This document shows positions 55,878-64,000 of a DNA stretch of 64,000 nucleotides, one piece after another. The notes beneath the pieces are model-generated. The model was not told where the DNA came from and searched no databases. It saw nothing but the letters and a program-made list of their open reading frames with translations. The position numbers and the translations under genes are program-made. Origin of the DNA: Thermoplasmata archaeon. GTDB taxonomy: Archaea > Thermoplasmatota > Thermoplasmata > Thermoplasmatales > Thermoplasmataceae. The stretch covers positions 13,248-77,247 of the forward strand of contig JAJZLW010000122.1 in assembly GCA_021850505.1 (NCBI GenBank). Direction: 5' to 3'. Positions within the stretch are counted from its first letter, which is position 1; every line of letters starts with the position of its first letter.

Positions 55878-58800
55878 GTGAAGAGGACATTTGCGGTTAC
55901 TGTCATAATTTTATTCATGGCAACTTCATTTATCTCCATTGCAGCAGTCCAGCCTAACCCGCAGATTCATGGTCTTCAGGATTTTTCCGTCAATTCAGGT
56001 CCCCAGACCGGAGATATCCAACTCTATTCCAGTCATCCGGAAACAGTATTTCCAGAATTACTCAATTCGGTGTCAGGTTACATATTAAATTCGACCAGTT
56101 ATGGATACGTTATGCAGATTGATTTTGACCTGAAATACCAGTCTCTGTTGAGCAGCATCATTAGCAAGTTTTCGGAAAGCATCGGATCTATTTCATATAT
56201 TAATGGTTCTAACAGTAATAAATTCAACCCATGTCTCTCATATAGCACCGTGAGTGGACACCAAAGTTATTACACCCCCCAGAATATTTACCAGGCATAT
56301 TCGTTTGGATCTGCGAACGCCTCTAATATAACAGGTAAGGGTACCACAATTGTAATCATTGACGCATTTGGAGACCCATTCATATCATATGACATATCAG
56401 TATTCGATAATGTAACCGGTATTCCCCCTATAAACCTCCAGATAAAATACATGAATAATACCCCGAATGCATACAATCAGAGCTGGGCGATAGAAACAGC
56501 ACTTGATGTTGAATGGGCACACGCTTCTGCCCCATCTGCCAAGATTGTTTTACTGGTAACTCCTAACTGCCAGGGCTCACTCACTGATGCACTGAGCTAT
56601 GCCATAAGTAAACACCTCGGCAACATTATCTCACTTAGCTGGGGTGAACCGGAGTCGGAATTGACAGATTCCCAGCTTAATTCTGAAAATTCACTTTTAA
56701 TGGAAGCGGCTCTTGAGAACATAACCGTCTTGGCCGCAACGGGTGATCAGGGAGCTTATGACGGGACTTCATCACTGAGTGTCAATTTCCCTGCAAGTGA
56801 TCCATATGTTCTGGCGGTTGGCGGTACCTCGCTGGACTGCAATAATGGTGTTTATACGCAAACAGCCTGGGGTGGATACAATGCACAGACATCTTACGGG
56901 AGCGGCGGAGGATTCAGCAGTTATTTTTCAGCTCCATACTGGCAGAAAAATGCAGTTAATTCGTCACAGAGGGGGGTTCCTGATGTTGCTGCGGATGCCA
57001 ACAAAAATACAGGAGTTCTGCTCATTGCAAACGGACAGACATACATTGCTGGTGGCACCAGCCTTGCGACCCCAATCTGGGCTGGCGTGGTAAGCAGAAT
57101 TGATCAATATCTTGGTTACCCAGTCGGACTCGTTAGTCCTGTTCTTTACCAGATATACAATTCTCCACTGTATACATCTGCCCTGACCCCGATTACTAAG
57201 GGAGGAAATGGATATTATAATGCTGGAACAGGCTGGAACCCTGTGACTGGACTGGGCACACCAGTATTATCCGGCCTGCTGGGGGCAATTAAAGAACTGA
57301 AGCAGCCATACGGCGCAGCTGCCATTATAAACGCGAGCTATGACTCCCCTTATGCATCAGCAGAAATAAGCATCAATAACATAACAAGCAATTATATGAA
57401 TGGAACCTCATTCTATTACCTGTCTTATCTCTATAACACAAGCTCCTATGTCAAGGCTGGTATTGCGATTAATTCTTCAGGCATTTTCTCCAGATATTCT
57501 ATTGTTTGTGGTTCGATAAGGTATACCTCCTCTAATTTTATTTCAAACTTAACTGGATCTATTTCAGATAGGATCTCAATTAAATATAACGGATCCTGCC
57601 TGATTGCAGAAATAGGTGGCTCGATTACCAGTCATATGCTGATGCTCTCACAGTTTGGCTCCATGAGGGTGGCATTTGGGGCAGAGGTAATTAATTCAAG
57701 CAGCAACCTTTCCCATATACCGGATGGTACATTCTCATCCATTGTGATAAAGAACATATCTGGAAATAATTTGCCGGTGAATGCCTGGGAAACACATTAT
57801 TCTGGCCTCACTAATGTCACCAGTTACGCAACAATTAATATCCTGCACTCCGGGAACAATTTTCTCGCTGCTTCAGGCGAGTCATCCGGTAACGGCAGGC
57901 TTTCGGGAAATGCAAGTCTAAAACCATCAATAGTTTTCCAGACTATTTATACCGGAAGTATAACGGAAGTATTCAATCTGAGTAAGCCGGAATCCGGTAT
58001 ATTATGGTATGTAAATGGAAGCGAGCAGACTTCAAACTCAGTTGTGTTTTCTTCCTCCTCATACGGAGTTTTCAACATTTCAGCCAGGTATACAGGCGGA
58101 AATGTTTCTGAGCAGATATATGTCCCAAGACTGCAAAAAACAGGATTTAATGTTTCAAATGAGTTTCCATACTATCATCAACCCGGGGTCATGATTATAG
58201 ACGAATCATATCAGTTAAGTTTTTCATATCCTTTAAAGACATTTTCTTCTTATCTTCCTGCAGGAGAAAATACACTAGAATTGATCATACCGGGGTTTTT
58301 TGATTTAAATTCAACTTTTTCAGCGGGTAAGACCGTCGATTTATCACCACTTGCGGAAAAAACATGCGTTGTATTGTTTGTATTCAATGCTGCGTCTACT
58401 GTTTCGATAGATAATACAACCGTGAACGGAACAAATGGGGTTTTCGTCGATCTAGTTACACCTGGAGATTTAAACGTCTCCATACAGGCTCCAGGGTTTA
58501 TTGGATTGAACAGATCATATCTCGTCGATCCCGGTTCCTCTTATTATTACCAGTTCAGCCTCACGGCTGAGAACAGGTCGTTTATTCTTTCCGGGAGGAT
58601 AACTGATGCGATATATAATGTTCAGATTGCTGGTGCATCCATTTCAAGCAACAATAGTACAATGGGCTATACCAACTCCTCAGGTGACTATATCCTTTAC
58701 CTCTCACCCGGAACATATAACCTGACATATTCGGCGAACAACTATAACTCTTCTACGCTGACAATAACAATGTCACAGAACCAGACAAAAGATCTCTCTC

Positions 58801-59225
58801 TATTTCCACGTACGGTTAATGTTTCGGCGGCATTCAAGGTAGGCATCGACTTCTATTTTCCAATAGCATATCTTTCCCTTTATCTATCATGGAAATCTCC
58901 ATCGAGCACCGGTGTCGCGAATTATCTCATCTATTATTCTGTAAATGCAAATATGTCTGGGGCAGGTCATGTGATGGTTTCAGGCACATCCACATATACA
59001 GTCATATTTCCTGTAACACCTTCAGCTCATTACTATGTACAGGTAATTTCCATGCTTGTTTCAGGTCAGAATGTACCTGGTAACATAAGGGAAGTGTCTG
59101 CACTGGCGCTGCCGGATCTTCTGATTAACTTTGCGATTTATGCAATGATCATAGGGTACATAATACTGGCCGCGGTAATGCTCAGGAAGGCATTTGGGAA
59201 GAAGAAACGCTACAATTATGAATAA
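55878..59225 (+). CDS. membrane-anchored sedolisin (S53) acid protease
   Basis: An exported serine-carboxyl protease suited to acid. Residues 1-23 are a signal peptide. About 25-130 form a shortened activation domain; the catalytic domain starts near 132 (YTPQNIYQAYSF). The catalytic Glu206 and Asp210 lie in WAIETALDVEWAHASAP, Asp290 in AATGDQGAYDG, and Ser395 in GGTSLATPIWAGV; the Ca site is in NAGTGWNPVTGLGTP. From about 480 on come extracellular beta domains, one like a carboxypeptidase regulatory unit (SGRITDAIYNVQIAGASISS...) and one fibronectin-III-like. It ends with a membrane helix (LLINFAIYAMIIGYIILAAVML) and a basic tail. The start is a GTG. The end overlaps metE by 10 bases. Confidence 0.9.
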   Translation: MKRTFAVTVIILFMATSFISIAAVQPNPQIHGLQDFSVNSGPQTGDIQLYSSHPETVFPELLNSVSGYILNSTSYGYVMQIDFDLKYQSLLSSIISKFSESIGSISYINGSNSNKFNPCLSYSTVSGHQSYYTPQNIYQAYSFGSANASNITGKGTTIVIIDAFGDPFISYDISVFDNVTGIPPINLQIKYMNNTPNAYNQSWAIETALDVEWAHASAPSAKIVLLVTPNCQGSLTDALSYAISKHLGNIISLSWGEPESELTDSQLNSENSLLMEAALENITVLAATGDQGAYDGTSSLSVNFPASDPYVLAVGGTSLDCNNGVYTQTAWGGYNAQTSYGSGGGFSSYFSAPYWQKNAVNSSQRGVPDVAADANKNTGVLLIANGQTYIAGGTSLATPIWAGVVSRIDQYLGYPVGLVSPVLYQIYNSPLYTSALTPITKGGNGYYNAGTGWNPVTGLGTPVLSGLLGAIKELKQPYGAAAIINASYDSPYASAEISINNITSNYMNGTSFYYLSYLYNTSSYVKAGIAINSSGIFSRYSIVCGSIRYTSSNFISNLTGSISDRISIKYNGSCLIAEIGGSITSHMLMLSQFGSMRVAFGAEVINSSSNLSHIPDGTFSSIVIKNISGNNLPVNAWETHYSGLTNVTSYATINILHSGNNFLAASGESSGNGRLSGNASLKPSIVFQTIYTGSITEVFNLSKPESGILWYVNGSEQTSNSVVFSSSSYGVFNISARYTGGNVSEQIYVPRLQKTGFNVSNEFPYYHQPGVMIIDESYQLSFSYPLKTFSSYLPAGENTLELIIPGFFDLNSTFSAGKTVDLSPLAEKTCVVLFVFNAASTVSIDNTTVNGTNGVFVDLVTPGDLNVSIQAPGFIGLNRSYLVDPGSSYYYQFSLTAENRSFILSGRITDAIYNVQIAGASISSNNSTMGYTNSSGDYILYLSPGTYNLTYSANNYNSSTLTITMSQNQTKDLSLFPRTVNVSAAFKVGIDFYFPIAYLSLYLSWKSPSSTGVANYLIYYSVNANMSGAGHVMVSGTSTYTVIFPVTPSAHYYVQVISMLVSGQNVPGNIREVSALALPDLLINFAIYAMIIGYIILAAVMLRKAFGKKKRYNYE

Positions 59226-60238
59226 TCTTTTCTGATGTTCCGGACCGCTTCCGTCATGTTTGCAAGTTTGGTGTAACCTACTTCCCTGCTCCTTGTTCTT
59301 AAACCGCAGTCTGGATTCACCCGGATCTTTGCGGGATCTCCGATAGACTTAATCGCGTACTTTATCCTGTCTTCTATGAGTTTAACGGGTTCTATGAAAT
59401 CTATGTGCACATCGGTAACCCCGATGCCTATGAATTTGCTTCCGTCTATTGACCACAGATCCGGCAGCTCCGCAAAAGCCTTTCTCTCAGATCTGCCCAT
59501 ACCAGGAACATTCGTATCCCTGTTTGCGAACTCCAGGTTGTACCCATGAAGCTTCAGGTCAGAACCTCTTTCAAAGAGAATCCTGTAATCTGTGCTGTAG
59601 CAAACATGGATGGAAAATTCGCATCCTGATATTCCTTCGACCGCCCTGTTGACAGAATCCACAACGATGTCCATTTCAGAAGGATGTGTTGTGGCGGCAG
59701 GTTCATCAATCTGGACTTCGAAAACATCATTGGTCCCGCTCTTCCATATTTCCTTCAGGTGACGGATTTCCTGGTTGAGTATGTCTGCAAACGTCATTGC
59801 AAGCTCCATCTTATCCCTGTAATGTTCGTTGAACGACCAGTCGGCCATTGTGTACGGGCCAGTAATGGGTAGTTTTATCTTCTTTTTAGTGTGCGTCATT
59901 ATGAATTTCAATTCGTCCTCGTGAAAACTGTTCTTCCTCCTGATCGGAGATACAATGCTCCCCTTCCTGTAGTACCGATTGTCGAATGACCTGACAGGCC
60001 CGAAGAATTTTATTCCATCAAGAGAAGCTGCGACATGTTCATACATCTCCCATCTGTACATTTCACCAGCAACCCCTATATTGTCAAGTCCAGCTTTCTC
60101 AAAGAGCGATAATGTCTCCAGAGTGGCTTTCTCCTCAAGTGATTTCAATTTCTCTGGATCAGATTTTCGGAAAACTGAACTCAAATACTGCGGTTTTCTG
60201 AAACTTCCAATCTCCTGTGTTATAAGGATCTTATCCAT
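59216..60238 (-). CDS. metE: cobalamin-independent methionine synthase, catalytic half (MetE-C type)
   Basis: It transfers a methyl group to homocysteine. 340 residues correspond to the C-terminal barrel of bacterial MetE: the start QEIGSFRKP, GEMYRWEMYEHVAASLDGIKFFGPVRSFDNRYYRKG, LPITGPYTMADWSF, VFEVQIDEPAATTHPSEM, and zinc ligands in SIHVCYSTDY, LEFANRD and VNPDCGLRTRS. The archaeal short form may use a different methyl donor from methyltetrahydrofolate-triglutamate. Its start is 2 bases after the stop of the N-terminal-half gene. Confidence 0.9.
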   Translation of the reverse strand: MDKILITQEIGSFRKPQYLSSVFRKSDPEKLKSLEEKATLETLSLFEKAGLDNIGVAGEMYRWEMYEHVAASLDGIKFFGPVRSFDNRYYRKGSIVSPIRRKNSFHEDELKFIMTHTKKKIKLPITGPYTMADWSFNEHYRDKMELAMTFADILNQEIRHLKEIWKSGTNDVFEVQIDEPAATTHPSEMDIVVDSVNRAVEGISGCEFSIHVCYSTDYRILFERGSDLKLHGYNLEFANRDTNVPGMGRSERKAFAELPDLWSIDGSKFIGIGVTDVHIDFIEPVKLIEDRIKYAIKSIGDPAKIRVNPDCGLRTRSREVGYTKLANMTEAVRNIRKDYS

Positions 60239-60240
60239 AA

Positions 60241-61158
60241 TTACTCACCCACCTCTCCTAATATTTTGACTTTTTTATCCGCTATGACCCTGGGCAGGAA
60301 ATCAAGGTATTCCGTATGTGTCACAAGGAGGCTGTCGAGAGAATTTTCTTCCCTTATCCTTTCTGCCTTCTCCCTAATTCTATGCGGATCTTCAAGGTAC
60401 GTATTCTGCGAATTCACAATTGCGACCCCTGGCAACCTGCTGTTGGTAACAAGGATGTTAACAAAAGAAAGTGGCGAATTAGAAACCAGCGCGTAGGGTT
60501 TACCGAAATTTGAATTTTTGAATGTTTCACTGTTTACATCGTATCTCACAAAATAAACCTCAGCGCCTTGGAAAATATCACCGTATCCAGAAAAAACAGT
60601 TCTATCTGGATAAGGATCAAAAAGGACAAGTCGCCTCATTCTATTTTTTTTCATGATCTCTTTATAGACTGTTATAAGGGATTCCAGTATTTTTTCACGT
60701 TTCAGTTCCTTTCTTACTATTGACATGTTAAGAAAAGATTCAGGCCCTGGTAAAAAATGAAGGTATGAATCAGAATTATCGTTACTGTAGATTTCACCAG
60801 GAAGAAATTTATCAGGATCGGCATCCTGTTCCCTGATGTCGTGATAGACGGGGTAATCGTCTATTTCAGGCTGCTTGTAGAAAGTGTTCGTCTCCCTGTA
60901 CCTCCCAAGCTTTTCGAGCTGCCTGCTGCTTATTGTGTACGATACCATCCTTAAGATATCATGCCAGTTAACAAGCGGATCTGTGTAATGATCCAACCCG
61001 GACTGCTTGAATACAGAAAGCAAATTTTGTTTTTCTTTATTGATGATACCTGAAAGCTCAGATGTCGTTGTAGCACCTCTTTCCCATTTGCTTATTGCAA
61101 TTCTGAGCTGCTCATCTCTTGGATATATTCCATACAGCATTGTTTCTATCTTACTCAT
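60241..61158 (-). CDS. MetE N-terminal-half-like protein
   Basis: 305 residues resembling the N-terminal barrel of bacterial MetE: LYGIYPRDEQLRIAISKWERGATTTSELSGIINKEKQNLLSVFKQSGLDHYTDPLVNWHDILRM follows the MetE start pattern (SFPRxxELRxA...W.G...EL). Later parts are strand-helix repeats such as RLPGVAIVNSQNTYLEDP. The catalytic zinc ligands are not here but in the neighbour. In bacteria the two halves are one 750-residue chain; here they are two genes 2 bases apart, so the products probably work together. The ATG at 61158 has GGGTGA 8 bases upstream. In the 214 bases before it, I see only A/T-rich promoter-like DNA. Confidence 0.75.
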   Translation of the reverse strand: MSKIETMLYGIYPRDEQLRIAISKWERGATTTSELSGIINKEKQNLLSVFKQSGLDHYTDPLVNWHDILRMVSYTISSRQLEKLGRYRETNTFYKQPEIDDYPVYHDIREQDADPDKFLPGEIYSNDNSDSYLHFLPGPESFLNMSIVRKELKREKILESLITVYKEIMKKNRMRRLVLFDPYPDRTVFSGYGDIFQGAEVYFVRYDVNSETFKNSNFGKPYALVSNSPLSFVNILVTNSRLPGVAIVNSQNTYLEDPHRIREKAERIREENSLDSLLVTHTEYLDFLPRVIADKKVKILGEVGE

Positions 61159-61372
61159 TCAAATTTCACCCTTACACATATTTCAGTTCGTTTTTTCTGG
61201 TTCCTTGAAATTTTCCCCTTAAGATTTCAAACGCAGACTGCTTGAGATAGCCAGCGTGATGCAGCTAATTCAATCAGGCGGTTGAATCATACATGGTTCT
61301 ACTTCAACCCCACATCAGAGAATGGTTAAAATGGGTTTTTTATTAAAAAATTATTCATAGTAATTTTATCGT

Positions 61373-62935
61373 TCATATCTCAAATTCAACTCCCTGAGAA
61401 AGTGGCAGTGTCCTGCCGTAGTTTATCGTGACTGTCTGTCGCCTCATATAGGACTTCCAGGCATCGCTCCCGCTCTCCCTTCCTCCGCCGGTCTCCTTTT
61501 CACCGCCAAATGCACCGCCTATTTCAGCACCGGCTGTTCCTGTGTTGACGTTAACTATTCCGCAATCAGATCCACGATGAGACAGGAAATATTCACTTTC
61601 CCTCAAATCGGTTGTAAATATTGATGAGGACAGACCCTGCGGCACTGAATTATGTATCTCAACTGCTTCCTCTATACCTGTGGATCTGAAAACGTACAGA
61701 ATCGGTGCAAAAGTTTCTTTTTTGCATATTTCCATATCCGGTCTCGCCTCAATCAGTGCGGGCCTGACATAGAAACCATCCTTCATTTCATCGTAGACAG
61801 ACCCGCCTGCCAGTAATTTTCCACCCTGTTTCTTTGCTTCTGAAATGGCTGTGAGAAAATTTGATACTGCAGATTTGTCAATCAGCGGGCCAACAAGAAC
61901 GTCTTTTTTTACTGGATTTCCAATTGATACAGAATCGAAGACAGACTTTAATTTAGAAACAAATTTGCTGTAAATCCTGTTGTCAACTATTACCCTTCTT
62001 GTTGAGGTACATCTTTGACCAGCAGTAGCAAGAGCACCGAATGCGACTCCCTTCACAGCGAGGTCAATGTCCGCTTTTGCGGTTACAACAGCAGCGTTAT
62101 TTCCTCCCAGTTCCAGAATCATCTTGCCAAACCTGTTTGCAACCTTGTTGGAAACAATCTTTCCTGACCTTACGGATCCTGTGAAAGAGATCAACTTTAT
62201 CCTCGGATCTTCTGCCATCATTGATCCAATAGTTTCACCACTTCCAGTTACAAGAGAAAATATCTGAGGTACTGAATTTTCTTCAAGGACTTTTGATACA
62301 ATTTTCATAATTGCTATTGCTGTAAGTGGCGTTTTAGATGATGGTTTCCATATCGATGTGTCACCGCATACTGCAGCTATGAATGAATTCCATGACCATA
62401 CAGAACTCGGGAAATTGAATGATGTTATTAGGCCAATCGGTCCAAGTGGTAGATACTGCTCCAGCATTCTGTGATCCGGCCTCTCACTAGCAATTACAAG
62501 ACCATATAGCTGTCTGGAAAGGCCAACAGCTAAATCTGAAATGTCAATCATCTCCTGTATTTCGCCCTCACCCTCGGTTTTAGTCTTCCCTGCCTCTATT
62601 GTGACAAGTCTGCCAAGGTTAACCTTGTTCTTTCTGAGAGCATCGCCTATCTTCATTATTATAGATCCGCGTTTTGGAGCGGGAATATCTGCCCATTCCT
62701 CAAATGTCCTAGTTGAATACTTTATAACTTTCTCATAATCCTCAGATGAAGTTGTTATAACATTTGCTATCGGTTTCCCATCAAGGGGTGAAATTGAGCT
62801 TATTTTTTCATTTTTAGATGGTGATAACCACTTTCCCGCGAATGTTCCGGGATTATTATCTTCAATGCCAAGCGAACCGAGAAAAGATTGCGTTTTCTTA
62901 TCAACTGCCTCTGCTGCCATACTTTCAGAATACAT
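61373..62935 (-). CDS. aldehyde dehydrogenase, ALDH7-like
   Basis: An NAD(P)-dependent aldehyde dehydrogenase of 520 residues. The catalytic Cys lies in LATAGQRCTSTRRVIV and the base Glu in MILELGGNNAAVV; SFTGSVRSGKIV is the cofactor turn. The C-terminal stretch GGAFGGEKETGGGRESGSDAWKSYMRRQT, along with the N-terminal FAGKWLSP, is typical of ALDH7 (alpha-aminoadipic semialdehyde dehydrogenase, antiquitin), which acts in lysine breakdown. The substrate in this organism is not certain. The ATG at 62935 is followed by another at 62920, either of which could be used. It is a single gene. Confidence 0.88.
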   Translation of the reverse strand: MYSESMAAEAVDKKTQSFLGSLGIEDNNPGTFAGKWLSPSKNEKISSISPLDGKPIANVITTSSEDYEKVIKYSTRTFEEWADIPAPKRGSIIMKIGDALRKNKVNLGRLVTIEAGKTKTEGEGEIQEMIDISDLAVGLSRQLYGLVIASERPDHRMLEQYLPLGPIGLITSFNFPSSVWSWNSFIAAVCGDTSIWKPSSKTPLTAIAIMKIVSKVLEENSVPQIFSLVTGSGETIGSMMAEDPRIKLISFTGSVRSGKIVSNKVANRFGKMILELGGNNAAVVTAKADIDLAVKGVAFGALATAGQRCTSTRRVIVDNRIYSKFVSKLKSVFDSVSIGNPVKKDVLVGPLIDKSAVSNFLTAISEAKKQGGKLLAGGSVYDEMKDGFYVRPALIEARPDMEICKKETFAPILYVFRSTGIEEAVEIHNSVPQGLSSSIFTTDLRESEYFLSHRGSDCGIVNVNTGTAGAEIGGAFGGEKETGGGRESGSDAWKSYMRRQTVTINYGRTLPLSQGVEFEI

Positions 62936-63038
62936 TAAAAGTATTCTATCTTAACTCAACCTATCTTCCGCATGAATTATAAGATCAAGGTGAAGGCATC
63001 ATCCAGATAAATTTACCTTTGAGAATAGAGAAAAACGA

Positions 63039-64000
63039 TTATGCAAGATCTCCAATTCTGTCTATAATGATCATTGCAAGATCCATCAGCAGGTTTATGT
63101 TCTGTGACTTTCCGCTCTTATTAAGTGCTTTCACCGATTCCTCCACGTAATATTTTGCCCTGTTGAATGCATAATCTAGCGATCCTGTTCTGGTAAGTAT
63201 GTGTTTCAGCTCATCCCTGTTGCTGGGATCATCTGTCGGGAATTTTATTATTTCAATAAGACGCTCTTTCATTGAGTCTGCATTCTTTAAAGCGTGGATT
63301 ATAGGAAGTGTGATTGCATTGTGCTTAATATCAGCAAACACAGCTTTTCCAAGTTTTGCTTCCTCTCCGACTATGTCCAGAATATCATCTGTAATCTGGA
63401 ACGCAATTCCAAGATTATATGCAAAATCTGAAAGGCTTTTCTTAACTTCAGGAGGAGAGCCGGCAGCTGTCGTTGCTGCCAGAGTGCAGACGGAAAAGAA
63501 ATAGGCGGTCTTCCTTGCAATTATGTCTATATACTTCTCTTCAGAAAGATCAAGCTTGCCGAGATTCATGTATTCCAGTATCTGCCCCTCAGCGAGCATT
63601 GATGCGCAGTCTGACATTATCTTTGATACTTCATAACCATACCTTGCACCAAGCTCATAGGCTTTGGCAAACAGGTAATCGCCAACCACAATCGCGTTAT
63701 CCAGTCCATAAAGGGAATTGAGTGTCTTCTTTCCCCGTCTTGTGGGTGCATTGTCTATGATGTCGTCATGAATGAGGCTGGCGGTGTGTATGAGTTCACA
63801 TGATGATGCAAGATCAAGAATCTTTTCATATGGACCGCCGGTCGCTATTTCGTATGCAATTATTGTAAGAAGAGGCCTGAAACGTTTTCCACCTGCTTCT
63901 ATTATATAACGAGACATCTGGTAAAGTTCCTTCTGGTCTGTATGAATTGCAGAAACTAGCGACTGATTAATTTTTGATATTTTTTCAGAAAGTGTGCTTT
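63039..64000 (-). CDS. polyprenyl (geranylgeranyl-type) diphosphate synthase, 5' end outside the window
   Basis: A trans-prenyl chain synthase for archaeal lipids. The first aspartate-rich motif lies in LIHTASLIHDDIIDNAPTRRG and the second in GIAFQITDDILDIVGE; GGKRFRPLL precedes them. The frame stays open to the window edge upstream of the internal ATG at 63917, reading ...HTDQKELYQ before MSRYIIEAGGKRFRP, as expected for the N-terminal helix of the family, so the gene is cut by the boundary. Two small residues before the first motif suggest a C20 or longer product, but this is only a hint. Confidence 0.92.
   Translation of the reverse strand, partial: STLSEKISKINQSLVSAIHTDQKELYQMSRYIIEAGGKRFRPLLTIIAYEIATGGPYEKILDLASSCELIHTASLIHDDIIDNAPTRRGKKTLNSLYGLDNAIVVGDYLFAKAYELGARYGYEVSKIMSDCASMLAEGQILEYMNLGKLDLSEEKYIDIIARKTAYFFSVCTLAATTAAGSPPEVKKSLSDFAYNLGIAFQITDDILDIVGEEAKLGKAVFADIKHNAITLPIIHALKNADSMKERLIEIIKFPTDDPSNRDELKHILTRTGSLDYAFNRAKYYVEESVKALNKSGKSQNINLLMDLAMIIIDRIGDLA

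Noticed and set aside
61159..61372. Riboswitch or hidden gene before the MetE-N gene
   Set aside because: The 214 bases hold only A/T-rich promoter-like DNA; I find no stable fold or frame.

Overview
The window is from a Thermoplasmatales-type archaeon (Thermoplasmata, probably an acidophilic heterotroph), close to Thermoplasma, Ferroplasma or Cuniculiplasma. The grounds are: archaeal ribosomal proteins, NusA and aIF1A; an RNA polymerase with split A'/A'' but an undivided B subunit; archaeal GatDE, PriS and TrpRS; a 5S rRNA standing alone, away from 16S and 23S; an 11-protein-type complex I operon without NuoEFG; and an extracellular, membrane-anchored acid protease of the sedolisin family. 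Many genes have a TATA box 25-30 bases before the start codon and little or no leader. Genes inside operons are joined by 4-base stop/start overlaps and use GGAGG/GGTG-type ribosome binding sites. I recognised no intact insertion sequence, prophage or CRISPR array. The species call is inference, since no rRNA longer than 5S is present.

Layout: 1-945 is the end of an MscS-type channel, followed by a tiny self-contained unit encoding a 21-residue poly-aspartate peptide (1024-1089) and an Lhr-type helicase. 4019-7640 is S13-S4-S11-RpoD, then NAD kinase and a JAMM metalloprotease. 7706-12204 (minus) holds an unrecognised protein and a methylcitrate-cycle operon (prpD-prpB-prpC). 12245-16233 has a Taw2-type wyosine enzyme facing away from a heme operon (hemL-hemC-hemD), whose last codons lie in the antisense of an initiator tRNA-Met gene. 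16215-26852 (minus) is an information-processing block: tRNA-Lys, rpoH-B-A'-A''-nusA, then aIF1A-RIO1-Dim2-tRNA-iMet.

27163-38207 carries mtnA, trpS, the lone 5S rRNA, a KaiC/GvpD-like ATPase, a possible Pcc1 subunit, hemB, a 1-Cys peroxiredoxin with an unknown partner, a 1104-residue surface protein, and tatA-tatC. 38208-48300 (minus) is the complex I operon nuoA-B-C-D-H-I-J1-J2-K-L-M-N, ending in two small uncharacterised genes. 48493-55843 (minus) contains gatD-gatE, acyl-CoA dehydrogenase with a DUF72 gene, rubrerythrin with a DUF3501 gene, and the primase small subunit. 55878-59225 is the sedolisin. 59216-64000 (minus) has a two-gene methionine synthase (MetE-N, MetE-C), an ALDH7-like aldehyde dehydrogenase, and a polyprenyl diphosphate synthase that runs off the end.

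Together the genes describe an aerobic or facultative heterotroph with a proton-pumping chain fed by an unknown donor, de novo heme synthesis by the C5 route, peroxide defence, propionyl-CoA and acyl-CoA oxidation, and external peptide digestion. The most unusual items are the poly-Asp microprotein, the roughly 110-residue N-terminal extension of RpoA'', the two unknown genes at the tail of the complex I operon, the grouping of initiation and small-subunit-maturation genes beside tRNA-iMet, and two small degraded or tiny coding traces (about 8773-8912 and 16390-16482).
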